A DNA stretch of 64,000 bases from Pyrocephalus nanus (Eukaryota; Chordata; Aves; Passeriformes; Tyrannidae), in assembly GCA_038380795.1 (NCBI GenBank), contig CM076267.1, positions 11,267,501-11,331,500 of the forward strand, given 5' to 3'. The position numbers and the translations under genes are program-made. Below, piece by piece: positions 24,377-39,600 of the stretch (its first letter is position 1; each line of letters opens with the position of its first letter). A model generated the notes under the pieces. It was given only the letters and a program-made list of their open reading frames with translations. It ran no database searches and was not told the origin of the DNA.

Positions 24377-27350
24377 CTCTGGATCTAAGAAGTCCTTCTG
24401 GACTCTCTTAAGTTTAATAGAAACTGTTTTAATTTCTAAAGATGTTTTGGTTTCAATTATCTTTTTTTTACTGAAAAATCTCTTACTAAAAAGTTTCTAA
24501 CCAGACCTGTGAAGTTTGTGTGCTGATATGTTGTATCAGGTTAGTAGTATTTAAGCATTTAAAATACTTCAAGAATCTGTACTGTATTTTAACAGACTAT
24601 GAAAGAGTAAATGACTACACCTATTGCAAAACTATTTGGAAGACACAGATTATTTCTTCTGCTAAGAAAGACAAAAAAAAAAATTGAGATTAAATTACGT
24701 TTTAATCGACAATTAAATTTTTTTTTCCTGAGGGAAAAAAACTGAAGAGAGGATTAAATTCAGAGAGAGAGTGTGTTAGTTCCCTAGTAGTCATAAACAT
24801 GGATTTGGAAGGATTCCCTTTGGAGTTACACACTGTCCAGTCTCACCTGGATCAACAATTACCCCATTTGTAAAACATGAAAATGTTACAAAAATGCAAC
24901 TTTATTTCCTTCTGAAATTTGGCTCCACATTTCTAAATAAGATCCCCTACATTCACATGGGCACTTTGGAGAGTGGTACCCACTCACTAGGGCAAAACTT
25001 GATGAACTTCTCAGTCCCACTGAGGCATAACACTTAAACCCAAGCTTATAGTTACCCACATGCTGAGGCAGTGTCTGCTCTTAAGGCTTGATCTGAAGCT
25101 TACTGAAATCAATTTCTTTCTGCTGATATCGTGGGGCTTTGGAATGAGCATTTTGAAATAGGGACAAAACATTTCCATAGGGTCCCGTAGCAGATGAATT
25201 GCAGCCTCCTATCCAGTGCATTTCTGGTAAGAACTGTTTTACTCCAGTTTTTCTTCCCTCAGTCTAAGAAGCAGCAGCGTTCTTGCTACAGAGATGAAGC
25301 TCTTAGACTGCAGAGCTGCTCCTGAAAGGCGTACTTCCCTCCCTGCTACTCCCTGAAGGGATTTTTAACTCTGTGGCCTAATCACTAGTAAATCAACAGT
25401 ATGTATCAACAAAGTGTGGTTAATAAAACTTGTCTATCAGTCCTGAATATGTCACATAACAACAAATGGAACAGGTTTTGTCTTTTGCACTTTGAATCAA
25501 ACCGAGCATTAAATGCATTATTTTCTACTTATTTAGGGCTCAGTAGTGCCACACTTATGCGTGCTGATGAGAAACATGCTCTGCAAGTGTATGGAACTGT
25601 GAGGGGAGGTGGCAGAGTTTAACTTACTTTTTCTCTGTATATTTGGATAAAATATGTTAAATCCAATGGGGAGCAGTGAGTAATATAGATTACATCACAA
25701 ATTGTCACTCAAGTAATCTGTCCTGGTGAAAATATTTTACTGAGAAATGTTAAGGATTCACAATATGAAGCCCTGGCACTCATCAGAAAACTTGCAAATA
25801 TTAGATAAATCTTACATCTCCAAGAGTTGCTGGATAGGCACCAGATGGGGCTTGGAGGGCCAAATTTGTAGTGCTGGCTCTGCCCGTGGGTGCCTGAGGT
25901 AAAGTTAATCTGCCCAGTTTGTCTGCACATGAAATAGGGATATAGCACTCCTTTGTAAAGTGCTATGGGCTTTGCCAATAAAAAAGAGGTGAAAGTATTG
26001 TATTTCAGATTTACTTGCAGAAACATCCTTGAGCCAGTACAGTTTCTATTTTTCAAAATATCCTTTCAGAAATCATGAGGAAATTAGACACTAATATGCA
26101 GCATGAGCCCAGGGGTGCTCAGAAGCTGGCCCAGCTTTGCTGAAGATATTTATTTCTTCAATCTAGTTGGAGTGTCGAGATTATCATTCAATTTAAAATT
26201 CAGTTTGGGAAGTAATTTTGGGAAAGAGTGAGAATATTCTGCCTGTCTTTATGTACCACTGAGCTGCCTGACAGGAACTCTATTTTGAAACGTTCAGGAA
26301 TAAGCTTGACTTTCCAGAAACCGTTTTCTTCAAAGCAGTTTATTATTTGTGTCTTGCAGATTCCCAGATACATATTTGAATTATATGGCACGTATTTCTA
26401 GATACAACGTTTATTTCTTTATTTTTAGGCCAATGCAGTTCCCTCATTTAAAAACATAATCAAAACTTCTACTAGAGCAGATGCAGTCTTTAATATGTGG
26501 CTCATAGCTGAGTTCAGATTGTCACATATTTTATCAGTATGAAATATTTTTTATTAACAGATTAACATATAAATCTATTCATAAATCACCTTCCAAAGCT
26601 GCATCTAAAACCTCTCACTCTCAGGCTGGAAGTTTAAAGCTATTCCATAATAAAGGTTATATTGGCTGAACAAACTTTCTGGTAAATTCAGCTTTTTATT
26701 CTTATGGTTTCAGGTTCCCAAATGAAATCTACTCCCTTAATACACCCTTTCTTAAAAATGACTGGTCAGGAGCTAGATTGGGGCATTCAGGCATAGATCT
26801 CCTTTCCAAAGATTGATCTAAGACAAAAATTTGTACATGGAGTGGGAGATGAGGAATGAAAACAAGGCCTGTCAGACTGGAGGTGACCACGTCTGAAGGC
26901 CACACTTCATCCTTTAAGGACACACTTCTCCAGCTCCTCACTGCTGGGAACTGTACTCTTTAACAGGCTCCAGTGTCTGCAGTTGGGAACCAGCCTTGTG
27001 CTGATGTTGGTCATCAGCTGAAATTCAGAAAGCAAAGAAAGCAAATCTCTTCTCATACTTTGTAGTGTTGAGTGATTTCTGGACACAACATTCCCCCTGT
27101 CTGAGAGAATCAAACTGAGGAGTCCCCTTATAGCCAGCAAAGCTTTTAAGCCCAGGTTTAGCTTTAAATAAATGCCAGTTTTCCTTTGAGAATTTCTGGA
27201 GTTAAGAACATGCTGCATGCTCTAGTGAGTGAGAATATGTTTCAATATGTGCATTCATAGGTCTGCTAAACTGGCTCAGAGTCCACTGCCTAGTTATGAC
27301 CAATGTAATTGCCCTCTAAAGTGAGTATTCAGGCATGGCATAGGAAATTC

Positions 27351-27387
27351 TTATATATATATATTTACATATATTTTTTTTATATGT
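27351..27387 (+). repeat. (TA)n AT-rich simple repeat
   Basis: Two TA-rich blocks separated by TTTACA and followed by a T-run in intron 2. Confidence 0.85.
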
Positions 27388-28212
27388 ACCCACACAAACA
27401 AGAGGATCTTATACATAGGGCATAGCATGTTCGGGAGCCTAAGCAGGGCGGCCTTCTTTGAGTCGGTGAAGGCCACAGGTCTGATTTGCATCCAGAGGGG
27501 AGAGGGGAGCTGCCCTATTACACTCACACAGTAAAGTGAGGTTTGCATGATGAATGTCAGCTGTGGATTGCCAGCCTGCTTTTCTGGGTAATTTGTTAGT
27601 TGTCATTCCCTCCTTCCCTGCCTCACCTCACCTAAAAGCCAAAATTACTACAGGGGTTTTGGTCTTTGTCAGCAAACATTATGAGCAGGATTTAGAAACT
27701 GAGAATTTAATTAGGTGCTGAAGTCACTTACTGATAACAGTAGCATATTGGACTCCTTATTTGATAAAATCCTGTCAGGCATTTTATGCACATGGAATGA
27801 AGACTAATGCTCTTATTTCTTGCAACTTACAGTCAGGACCATTAGATGTCCTTTAGAAAGAGGAGGGGGAAAAATGAAAATTAAAAAAAAATAAAATTCC
27901 TTGGACTTCTCATTTCCTGTCACCAGCGTTGCTTCGGTATCTTTGCAAAATGTATTTTTGTGTGCCTATTTATCCCTTTTTCTCTGTGGGCTGCTTCCCA
28001 CTCCATCAGCTCCAGGAGGTTCTGAGGGATCTGTGTGTGCTTGTGCCCTGGCTGTCCCCTGCCCTGACACACACATTCATCTGCGGCTGCTGTCAACAAA
28101 TCCAGCCCTGCAGATGTTCATAAGAAGCAAATCAGCCTCTTGTTGTAGACAACACCTTACCTAAACTAACATTTATATAAACTGAGATTTATATAAAAGT
28201 ATGCTGCTTTTT

Positions 28213-28230
28213 TTATTATTATTATTACTT
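28213..28230 (+). repeat. (TTA)n microsatellite
   Basis: Five to six TTA units following a T-run in intron 2. Confidence 0.8.
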
Positions 28231-30522
28231 TAGGGATGTGGGATATTTTTAGACATCAGAGTGGTTTATTCTCTAGCTTTAAGTGCTGGCTTATCGCATG
28301 GCACAGAAAGCATTTCCTAATTGCTCCTGTCCCAATTAGGGCTCTCTGATATGATCATTACTGAAGGCTCCAACACAGCACGGGTTTAATGCAGCACCTT
28401 CACTAAGAGCAGTTGATGTGGGAGCAGCGACTTATTGAGTTTCACACACTGAGCGCAGGGTTCACGCAGCCAGCTCCTGCTTCACGCTCTCCTGGGGAGG
28501 AGGTGATACCTCCTGCAGCCTTCCCTGTTCAGCAAGCCCAAGTTCGTGCTGGTGGTGAGCTGTGGTTGGATCCTGGGCAGAGGTCCTGGCATCCTGCTGA
28601 GCCGGCACTGCGGTTTGCTGCTGTCCAGGGCTGTGCACTCAGGGAAGGGCTCTTCCTACCTGGGACACAGTGCCCTGACCCATCCCTGGAGTGGGAGCTG
28701 AGCTGCACATGCTGGGAAGTCAGAAGTAAGAGGAGTCCTTGAAAACACAAAGGAGCACACTGGGCCTCTTACAAGATAAACAATGCGCCAATTATTGAAA
28801 AAAAGCAGCTTTTTTTTTAAGACTGAGAATACAGAGAAATATTTACATTTTATTCTCAAAGCAGATCTTAAGAGAGATCCAAATGATACACATCCCTTAT
28901 ACTGGCTCTCTGCACAGGATTAAGTTTGACCCTGTAGCATCCAGTCATTTATAATGAGAGCATTAAAAAATCACCGTTTATTGACTTGCATCTCTCTAAA
29001 AGGGCCCACAAATGACCTCATGTTTCCTATAGAACCAACTGTTGAGCTCTTAGAAAAAAAGAAAAACAATATTTTATAGTAAACACATTTCATGTCACTG
29101 TGTGTACTTTCCCCGCTAGATAAATAATTCTACTTTTCTGTGTTAGTAGCAGTTCAGCTGATGTGTGTTTTACAACTTCTTTTAAATGTAGCACTTCTGA
29201 ATGACTAATACAAGGGGATTATTTGATCTACAGAGCAGTCACAGACATGGCCTGCACAGCTGTTAGCAGGGACCCAGAGCTGGGGAGCTGAGGTGGGAAC
29301 AGGTTGCTCATCACTCCCCCAGGGCACTGATCCTGTCTCAGCATGGCAGGTGCAGCTGAATCCTTTGAAAGCCCCAAAGAGCTTTGGCCTCCAAGGTTTC
29401 ACCTGCCTTCCCCAGGCTGAGCTCAAGGAAAGCACAACCCACATGCTAAGAGGATAGATGAGTAAACAAGCACAACCTTGATTATGCCTATGGCATCCCC
29501 AGCCACTGTGACTGGAGAAGGATGGGAAGTTTCCAGGCTCAAAAACCTTTCTTCAGGGCTGGAGGAGGAGGAGGAGCAGCAAACCTCCAGCTAAACAAGT
29601 TGAGGCAGTAGCTGCTGTGGATTGCCTGCTAATGAGTGGGTAGTGGGAAAGGAAGGTTGGATTGTTATCACTGGAGGAGCATGAGGGAATGTGTCTGTGA
29701 GGCATAACTGAGTTGCTAGGTGCCACTGCAGGTAAAGGAACAATGATCTGAAGTTAATTCTAATACCACTGAAATGCTTCTTTCATCTAGAAGTTACACC
29801 ATGGTTATAGCTATCCAATATTACCATTAGCATGATCAAATAGAGACTAAGGTATTCTGATACTGTGCAGACCAAGTGTGAGGAGTCAGGGGAAGGAGAT
29901 ATGCAGAAAAAGCACACATTTTCCTCCATTCGCTATAAGAAGAATTTGGAGAGCATGGACTGGCTGCCTCACTGTGAGGAGGTAAGGTTTTTCCAGCCAT
30001 GTCCAGTCTGAGCTTTCCTTTTCCACATGTGAAGCTGAGATAATGAATGACATTTTGTCCTTTTGAAGTGCTTTGAAATATGTGGCTTTCTGCTTAAGAC
30101 CTAAGTGTTGTATGTGATAATATGCACTTGTAAATATAGGAAATATGTGTTAACTGTTAGCCCACAAAATTGTTATATTCAAAGTAGTTATAAAATTAAG
30201 CAGTTGTTATCTTCACCTCTGCTTTCTAGGTAAGCAATTAGGCAACTTCAGCTTGTCCATGTGTTTAAAATGGACCCATTTTCACTATTTGTTTACTAAA
30301 CATTTTGAATGAGAACCTTTCAATATAAAAATAGAATATTTGGGGTCTGCTAGGGGAAAGATGAAATGTGAAAGTATCCCTTCAGATAAAAATACTTAGA
30401 ATATGACTATCTATTAATATATATGGGTATTAATCTATTTATCTATTTTAAAAAGAGAATGGCTTGAAAGAATTTGGGGAGAGTTATTAAATATGTTTTT
30501 GCCAGAAACATTTTTGTGTCAG

Positions 30523-30547
30523 GAATTAATTAATTAATTAATAATTA
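30523..30547 (+). repeat. (ATTA)n microsatellite
   Basis: About five AATT/ATTA units in intron 2. Confidence 0.85.
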
Positions 30548-33500
30548 CTGATTTCAAACAGGAGACAAAGCATGGCCTTGAGGTTTTAGAAATAAGAGTA
30601 TTTTAATTCCTTATAAGTAAGGAAAAAGGAATAATAGGGCTGCAGCCATTTGAATAGGCTGCAAGGTCTCTCAGAAAGAAGTGATTTAAGCTTTATTAAG
30701 AATGATGAAAAAAGTTCTTCAGTTATCCTGGAAGTATTAAGAGACAAACTGCAATTGCATAAGAGGAGGGGATTTTGATGCACGGCGCAGAAAGGAATGA
30801 TCAATGGTTCATAAATATAATAGTGGTAAACACAGAGACAGGAGAAAAAAAATGCATGCAGCTAATATAATTGTTACAAATTTAGTAGCTTTTGCTATGA
30901 GATCAGTTTTTGAGGATTTAAGAACAAGGCAAAAAAAATGGAAAAGGTTTTTTTTTTCAATGGAAGATAAATGTGAAAGCTTTGAAAATCACCAAAAAGG
31001 AGTTAGACAGAAGAAGCACAAAGAAGTATGCTACATCAATCCTGTTGTAGAATCATTTTGTATTGCCTCATCTTAATTATAAGGCATATTCTCAAAACTC
31101 ATTTATGGAATCTTTGACCTTGATAAAGGTCAAATGCAAACGTGCTGGAGGGGAGGTGAGGGAAGAGCCAGGTGGAAGGGGGAATGTAAGGGCAGGACTC
31201 AAACTGAGGGAAATTGGAAAATAAATCCTGGGTTGGCAGGAGAGTGCAGACTGGAGAACAGAACAGAGGAGCTGTGAGAAAGGAATAAAAGACACTGCAT
31301 CAGAGCCATCTTTGCAGGAGAAGGAGCAAATAAATTTCTTGTTGAGATGAAGCTTGGCAGAGCTTACTACGGCATCAGGTGCTGACGTCTGGTGTTGGAA
31401 GAGAGGAGGCAGAAGCAAGGCAAACTGTGACAGACCAAGCAGGGAGTCTGAAGGCATCTGTTTCCCAGCCTTAGGAGGAAGATGAGTGGATTGATGGGGC
31501 ACAGAGCGGTCAGGTTATGGCCACTGACAGCGGCAGCAGGCAGGGACTGTGTCCAGCTGGGCTGGGCAGCGAGGGCACAGTAGGGGTCAGAAACACTTGA
31601 ACCTTTGGTGGTGGGACTGGAGTGGCAGAGAGCCATCTTCCCTAAAATTGCAGTCCAGTTTTGATTTCAGTTGATTTAAATTGTTGTGCCCTTCCATTGT
31701 GCAGCAATAAACATAAGACTTGAGAAATATCTTTTGGATTCTTGATAAATCAACCCCATAGCCTTTTCCCCCCCAAGCTGACTCCTTATTCTTCTCTGAG
31801 ATAAGTATTTGATTTACATCGATGAAGTGCTGAACTCAACTACTGCATGTATTGCTGGGGGTGTGATAGCACTTGAATTATGAAGCTTTTGAGGTAAAAA
31901 AAATTGAGAGATCCAGGTCCCTTTTGGCTTGTCATTTCCCCTCTGACCACTGAAAAGTATTGCTGCATCTGTAGCTGACTCTGGCCTGCTCAGAGCCTTC
32001 CAGTGTATTTAGGACTGGATGGATGTTGGCTTCACACTTAATTGGAAATGCTGGGGAGAGGAGTTGGAGGCAGCATACAGGGAATTCAACACTGTTGGTT
32101 CTTCACTTTCTCTGTATTTAAGTGTTCCTTGCTGATGGAGCACAGATGGTCTTAGATTAAGGAAAATACATGCCAGAACTGCAGGCTAGGCTCAGACTGG
32201 GGAGTTAAGCTTGACATGAAATAAGCAGAAGGCTGTAATTAGCTTATCAAGAGCGTTAGGCACCTGGCAGAGGAAAGCAGAGATGTAATGCACAGTGTAT
32301 CTGTAGAACAATAAAAAATACTGAAATCTCTTTTATGAAACATGGAGGACCTTCCATTTCTGGCTTTCTCTTCCAGCCCAGCCTCATAACTTCTGAAAGG
32401 TGCTACCCATTCTTGGTTATTAGTGATTTGTAAAAAGTGGCATTTTCTGACACTTCATGCTGCTAAACACCAAACCCCATAGAAACCAGAGAGTCTAAAG
32501 GTCAAAATCTGTGTGTATTGCCAAAAACCTTCCTGGGAAGCTTACACCATACTTGCCTGTGCACCATGTGTACTCCCTGACTGCAAGTATCAGTCATCTC
32601 ATTGCTCCCTTCTGTTCCTTCTGCCTGTTTTTTACAGCCACACATTGTGTTTCACCTCAACCCTAGTATTTGGGCTCACTGGGGCAGAATTGCCATTTAA
32701 TTTTAAACAGAAATGCTAGTAGAATGTAGCTGACTAGTCCATGTGCCTCATGTGCTTCTGCAGTACATGTCAAAATCATAGTAGGAGCAGGATCTGGATC
32801 TTTTTTTCTAGGTGTGCTAAACAAATGGAAATTCAGACATAAATCTGCTGAACTGAATAGGGGAAGTACAAAGACTCCTTTCTAGCTGAGGGTTTAGAAA
32901 TTTTTGCCCATATTATTGAAGCTCAAAAGCTATTATTTTATATTGGGGAAAAGCAAGAGGGAGAGTCTGGTTTCACTTAAGTTCCCATGGTACAAGCAGG
33001 CTCAGGCAGGATCTCTGTTTTCAGCCTGTCTTGCAAAACTTTCCCAATCTCTCTGGCTTGCACAAAACTGGCCTTGGCTCATTAAAGTAATCTCAAAGCT
33101 TTCGTTTGGTCTCAATAATGCAGCTTTCACTTAATTAAAGATTTCCAGTACATTTTTTTTCCTTTTGGTTGTACTACACCAAGCTTAAGTGCACAACCAG
33201 AAAAGAATGTTGATAGGACAAATTAGATCACATGCACATTATTTAATTGTGCCCTTCCCCCTTTTTTTTTCAAGCCAAAACAGGACTCAAACCATGTTCA
33301 ACCTCTTACACAACTTTAATGAGAATATATTGCAGTGTTTGTCATCTGAAAGAGTATTAGCACCCCCAGTGCAATAGATGTGATTTCCCTGAAGAAAAAC
33401 AGAAGGCACAGAACAGTGAAAATGTCATCTTAGTTCTCTATTAGTCTCTCTAATACTGCAGGATGTGCTGATTTTTATTCCTGAATCTCAGCCTAATTGT

Positions 33501-34889
33501 TGGGAGAATCAGATCCAAATTGGACAGTTCCTCAAACTTATTTTAGCTCCTTCTTAAAGCAAACAAATAAACGCTGAACAAGTATATTCAATGATGTAAC
33601 CTGGAGAGGAATAAAGAATGCAAGACTTCCCCACTTTAGAAAGCTGATAATACACAGAGGTTTCATGTGTGCTTCACTGATTACGTTTTCAGTTTGAAGC
33701 GTATATGGAAAGATTGCTTTTCATAGCTGAACCCTTAATGTGGGTGCACAGAAATGCACTGAGTTGACTGTAGGATTTGTCCAGAAGCAGAGGGGGAGGG
33801 AATGCAAAAATGTGTGGTGGAGATCCCTTAACATCTCTCCATAGCAGTGAGCTTCAAAGAGGCACAATGGTGAGGAAACCCAGAGCAGAAAAATGAAGGA
33901 GAACAAAATCGCCTTGCTTGATGCAGAAATACAAAGGAGACTATAGCCATGGTAAATTGATTTTGTACTGAATATGGGCTGGTCCATTGGAAGGGGTTTT
34001 GAGCCTCCTACTCCAGAAATCATTGTGTAGAACAGTAAGAGGAGGCTGCTTAGAAGTCTTGTCACATCCATCAGTGGAGGCCACAAAGAGGAAGGAGGGT
34101 TTTAGTTCTGAATGGCGACTCTGCCAAAGAACATAAAGGCGTAGAGATGGACATCTTTTGGCGGTAAAGGAGCCTCGAAGGAAGAATTGCCTGCACTATA
34201 TCAAGGGAAACCATTGCTGTGACTCCATTCGTTGGCTCACTTGGCTTGTTGTACCTTGTTTGTAGCAACTGAAGAAAAGGAACCCCACAACACAAACCTA
34301 TTCTTTACAGAATAAACAGTGCTGGTGGTGTGAGAAATAGTGCTATGTGATACCCACCTGGCCAGTGACAACTGCACCTGCATGTGCATCAGTGGTACTT
34401 ACATTCCCGACCTGTGCTTGACCGCAGTGAAATTTTTCTTTCATCACTTCCTCCTCAGTATATTTTTAACCTCTTTATTTAGTTATTTTATTGATTTAAC
34501 ATATAATCTTATGTCTCTGTAATCTCCAGTACATTTTGTAAATGTTTGTTGTCATAAGGTATAAACTGAATGTGACATGGCAAGAAACCAAACTCTGCTG
34601 TGGCTGTTAATTACCCAGTGTGCTAAAAGCCTCATCTCAGTTTCTGTATGCTTTTGTTCTTCAGTAATAGGAAACATCTAAGTCATCCTTCCCCAGCATC
34701 TCCTGTGCTGTTCTCCAGTTCTGGATGTTGTCATTCATTCTAAATTGGGTATAGGTGAGAGTTTTTAAGGTATTTTTTCACTAGCATGCCAAGCATCCCA
34801 GTTTACTAAGACTATCAATTTATATTTGGCTCCATCCATGCTTTTTCATGCTTAAAAACAATAGAAATATTCAATTAATTACGTTGTTT

Positions 34890-34912
34890 AAAAAAAAAAA
34901 AAAAAAAAAAAA
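34890..34912 (+). repeat. Poly-A tract, 23 nt
   Basis: An uninterrupted A-run in intron 2 followed by GAAAAAGG. No upstream AATAAA and no recognisable retroposed body, so its origin is unclear. Confidence 0.85.
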
Positions 34913-36454
34913 GAAAAAGGTAAGCATTCCCATATAGAACATGAAGATAAATTATTGCAGTCTTAAGAACTTTCAAGCAAAATGAAGTAGATCACCAGCA
35001 AAAAGAAATCATCACAGACTGACATTTTTCTTTTCATAGTATGATAAAAATACAAACACTAGATACTAGAAACAGAAATGCAGTGCCGTCTTTATCTCTC
35101 TTCTTTAGAGCCATATCTTTCTTCTAAAGTATCATGTTGGTTTGTTCAGTAACATTGCTGTGTAAATATGTAACTGTCACAGCAGAATGTGTACTCCTGC
35201 TTGCTTTATCATTATGGACAGCACTGCATTCCCATATCTTTGTACCCTTACACTGATTCCCTTCTCTTTGGATGTATAATTGTGGCATTACTTGTATTAA
35301 TTTTAAGGGTCTTTCATGAACCTGCTTGTCACTTCCAGTAAGAGGTTTACCCTACTTTGAATCAGCCCAGCATCTCTCTTCCCTTAGGTTAATCCACCTT
35401 ATCCTCTTGTCTTCTCCCATGTGTCCCTTTTGTGTCTCAGAAGAATCCCATCCCTGGTATTCTAAAACTCTTCTGATTATGCAAAGCTCACAGTGAGTTA
35501 TGTGACTGGTGTGCCATGACCTTGCCTTTCTGTGTGGTTGTGCTCCATTGTCCCTCTCTACTCTGCTATCCAGTGCTGCCTGTTGCATCATATATTATTG
35601 CACTTTACTTATAATGCATTTTGGCAAGGCTGTACATGCATAGGGAGTCCTGGGCTATGCGGGAGGCTCGTAGGTGCTATGAAAACTGAAAATTTGGATA
35701 ACAAAGTTCCGTTATGTAAAAAAGCTCAAATTCTTCTCTGTATGAAATGCAGCATCAAATTACAAATATTTTATGCCAGGGTTACTGGAAGTGTACTTAA
35801 AGGGACGGCAAGTCAATCTGCTTCAAATAGGAATCTTGACAGCAATTCCTCAAGGCTGAACTGGCTGCTGCATTTTAATATGTTCTTTGTACACTGAAAT
35901 TCCCAAAGAGCTGAAAAAAGTTGTAACCCGGACGTGGCTGTTGTTTGTCTTAGAAAGCACCATTTTGGTTTTAGTACTTGGTATCAAATGTTCTTGACTA
36001 AAGCTTTACACAATCGTCTTTAATAATAAAACCTTGTACAGTGGTTCCATTTGGGTACACTGTAGAAACTGTGATCTGTTAAGCCTCATACAATGCTCCT
36101 TTCAGATATGGGAATGCATGTCTGGAGTTGGAAATTCCTACCTGACACTGCAGAGAGAGGGGAGTGTCAGATTTACAGACCTTATGTTGTTTAATAAATC
36201 TCCTGCAGGACGAATGGAAGTTGAAGGCACCCAAATTCAAATTTCTTTTTGTACATGAGTCTGTGGCTGTGCCCCAAGATGTCAGAAAATAGAGGAGAGG
36301 ATGTGCAGTGTCTTGCCCATTGTTCTAATCTCTAAACCCTCTCCCCCATGCACTACCAACTCAGTGGATGTATTTTGTGACACTAGCAAAAAAATGCTGT
36401 CTAAGAACTCATTTTTGCTAGACAGGAAAGTTTTTAGTCCTCACGAGAGCAAAG

Positions 36455-36680
36455 GTCAGTGCTCATCTCTGCCTCTGACATGCTCAGTGGCTTTTCCTAG
36501 TCAGTTGACCTCTCTGTGCTTTTGTTTTTCCATTCCTCCCATGTGCCTGTACTTTCTGTTGAGCTTGTAAGTGCTCTCAGAGAGAAATTCTCTCCCACAG
36601 CCTGTTTGTATATTGCCTAGAAATATGGGGTCACAATCTCAGTTCACTCCTCTACGTGCTTCTATAATACAAGTAAATAA
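36455..36680 (+). mobile_element. MIR-like amniote SINE with conserved 3' tail
   Basis: The 5' half matches the MIR core in the TTGACCTCTCTGTGC part followed by a pyrimidine-rich TTTTCCATTCCTCCC. The 3' half matches the tail of sauropsid MIR-type elements: TTGAGCTTGTAAGTGCTC, an acidic spacer, TTTGTATATTGCCTAG, ATGGGGTCACAATCTCAG, and a TAATACAAGTAAATAA end. The tail match over about 100 bp makes this the most convincing ancient SINE in the window. Confidence 0.7.
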
Positions 36681-39600
36681 CAAGGGATTTTGAAGCTGTG
36701 AAAGAGAGAAAATCAACAGCAATGACCATCAAAGAAGAGCTCACAGCAGCTAAAAACTTCCTCTGAAAAACTAACATTTGCAGTGGAGAACAGATTGTGT
36801 TTGCAGGCACAGACAGCCAACCATGGTCCAGGAGCTTACCCATGTGCTGCAGTGCTGGCTACTCAGACTTGCTCTCTGCACAGCAGGAAAACTGAAGCAC
36901 TTTACCTTGCATCTGAGATAAGGGAGGACCATGACCAAGGCGGGTTACCATGACTCAGCTGATGTAAAGTACCACATTTGGATTGGGATAACTTGACCAA
37001 AAAGGTAGAGCTCCCCTACCTGGAGGCTGAGGCCCTACTCTGCCAGGAGTTAAAGTGATGCTCTGTTTGGATGTACCTACAGTCTGAAAACATAAGGTGG
37101 GAGGACAGACTCAACTTTCCATCAGTGAGTCTTCAGAATGAAACCAATGAAAACAACATGGTCAGTCCTCCTGGAAACTCTTCTCACTGTTTATTGTGTG
37201 CTGATGTACACCATTTCTGTATTTTTTGGTGGAATAGGTGAGCCAGGGCAGAGGAATATGCCTCAGACTCTTGCATATCTCTTTGTAAGGATGTGATAAC
37301 AGTCCATGAAATAGACAAACATGAATATTTAAAGTTGGTATTACTTGGAGCTAAGTTAAATATCCATTCTTAAAATGAGAAAGTCCTTCTTTCTGATTAA
37401 TTATTCCATCCTTACTATGCCAATATGTAGCATCCACTTCTGCTCTGACTTGAACAGAGTGAGCAGTTGTGTTCAGCAGCCAATAAATGCCAGGCTAAAA
37501 GCAGTACCTGTATAGTAAAATGTTGACTTCTCTTTATAGATATAAGGTCTGATTCAGAGATTAAGATTATGGGACCTGAAACTCACTGATGGATTTGGTT
37601 TTTTGTTTGCCAACCTCCATCTTGTGTTACATTTGAGGTCTTCCCCATATGAGTTACTTTCCAGCCACTCCAGAAGAGCCATGTGACTGGGCCAGTCTGT
37701 TGATAGGCACTGTGGGTGCTTAGTTTAAATGGAGCAAACAGCTTGAGTTTTACCACATTTTGAAGGATCTGAAATCACTTAAGGGAAATCAATTAATAAT
37801 TTGATAACACACAATGCAGTTCCCTTCACCCAAGCCCCCTCTTCTCCCCACAACGAATTGACTGAATTCTGTGATCATTCCTCATACCTGTCACTGCATG
37901 CAGCAGTGATTTGCAATTTGTATACTGCAGTATGAAGCAGAACTAATTACTGAAGCTTGGCATTCTGTTCTTTTGGTAGTAGTTATCTTTTTATCAGACA
38001 TGCTTATCACAGTTTTAATAAATTACCAGTGTTGGAACTTCAGAAATGGCCTCTGGTGTATTAAGCTACTGTGCTTTATTATTAAGAAGTTAGATTTTCA
38101 ATAAGTTATTACTTATGGAGCACTGTAAATGTGCCTTGTCCTCGAGAGACAAAAGTCATTGCTTCAAAAAGGGAATTTAACTTTCTACTCTTAGACTAAA
38201 CCAGCAAGTCTTTGTGGAGAAGTCCTGAAGGACTAAATAGGGGAGAAAGTAAAATAAAGAGGGTAAATTGTTGTAGAAATGTTTTCACAGTAAACATCAT
38301 AGAAAATGAAGAACCTCTTCAGGGGTTTTCTGGACCAGCCTGTAGAACTTCTGTGAAAGATTTTTTCTTCCAAGTGCTGTAAGACCTGGAACTTACCATT
38401 TCTTTTAATGCTGTAGAGTTTGCTCAGAGAAGAGAAGGTCTACATTGGTACTGTAGACACTGCAGAATATATAGCCTTGTGAAATTGATTTGTCATTATC
38501 AGCAAGAATCTATGGGTGATATTTTAGAGGTCTGAAATCTGTTCATCAGCATGGATGAAAAGATTGAGGCTGACATTCTGTAGGGGAATGAAGCAGCCTC
38601 TGAGCATCCATTCTGTGAAGGACTTGGTCTGCACCCCAGTGCCACTGTAAGCATTGTGATTAAGCTAAACTGGTCCAATAGGGTGTAAATATGTGCTTTA
38701 TTTCCATTGAAGTCGACAGATTTTAAAAGCAGGGCAGAAGCATAGTCCTTCCATGTTTCTCTCTCCCTAGACTTGGAAAAAAATTTCCATACCTTGCTGT
38801 GAAATGAGCTGATCCAAAAAAAAATTTTGTAAATGTAAACAAGGAATGCAGAGATTTTTGGCCCATAGGTGGAATCCAGGAAGCTGCCTTGAAAGCAAGT
38901 ATTTTTTATTTTTTCCAGAGCTACATTTCTCTAAACATACTAGTGCCTTGTACAGTTACTGTAAAGGAAGATGTAAATAAATACACAGGGAAAGAAATTA
39001 CTCTGCCAGCTCAGGTCTCTAGTGCACAATAGCTGTCATATCATAGCACCTCCTGCCCTCCTTCCTCATGCATAACTCAGCAGAGGGTGATGTGACTGGC
39101 AGACTCTGATCAGGGTGCCCAGCACAGAACAAGCGGAGAACCAAAATCACCTCATATTCCGTGGGCAGATTGAGAAGTCTCCTGTGGGCACTGGGGAGGG
39201 TTGATGGAGATGGAAGCTCCTGCTGTCAGCAATCCCTGCAGATCTGGGCCTGGGACACAAGGTGCTGCTTTTGCTGAGAACAGCAGAAACCTGAGGAACA
39301 CAGTACCTTCTGGAAAATGCTGGCGTCTCACAGAATCAGTCCCTGATTTTTGTTGGGTTAGGGTTGGGTTTTTTTCCAGTACTCAAGTACAAGCCTGTAC
39401 TTGAGGGTTTTTTTTGTCTCCTTTTAAACATACTCAGTGCACATTCTGGTATTACACTTTTTTCTCCTAATAGGAGACAACAACATGATTGTGGTTCTGT
39501 CTGCAGGTATGCAAGGCTTCCGGTGGTTTTCATGGAGCACTTATTTAATGGAAGTGAGATTGGTAACAGATGGATAGGTTTGTAATAAAAGACCTTAGAA

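Noticed and set aside
25080..25130. Short stretch resembling a sauropsid repeat around 'ctgaagcttactgaaatcaat'
   Set aside because: Too short and diverged to assign to a repeat family.
33721..34086. 121-codon minus-strand frame with a hydrophobic start resembling a signal peptide
   Set aside because: The hydrophobicity follows from pyrimidine-rich codons; no family resemblance, splice context or conservation evidence was found.
34861..34920. Poly-A at 34890 as the tail of a processed pseudogene
   Set aside because: No polyadenylation signal, target-site duplication or coding remnant was found upstream.
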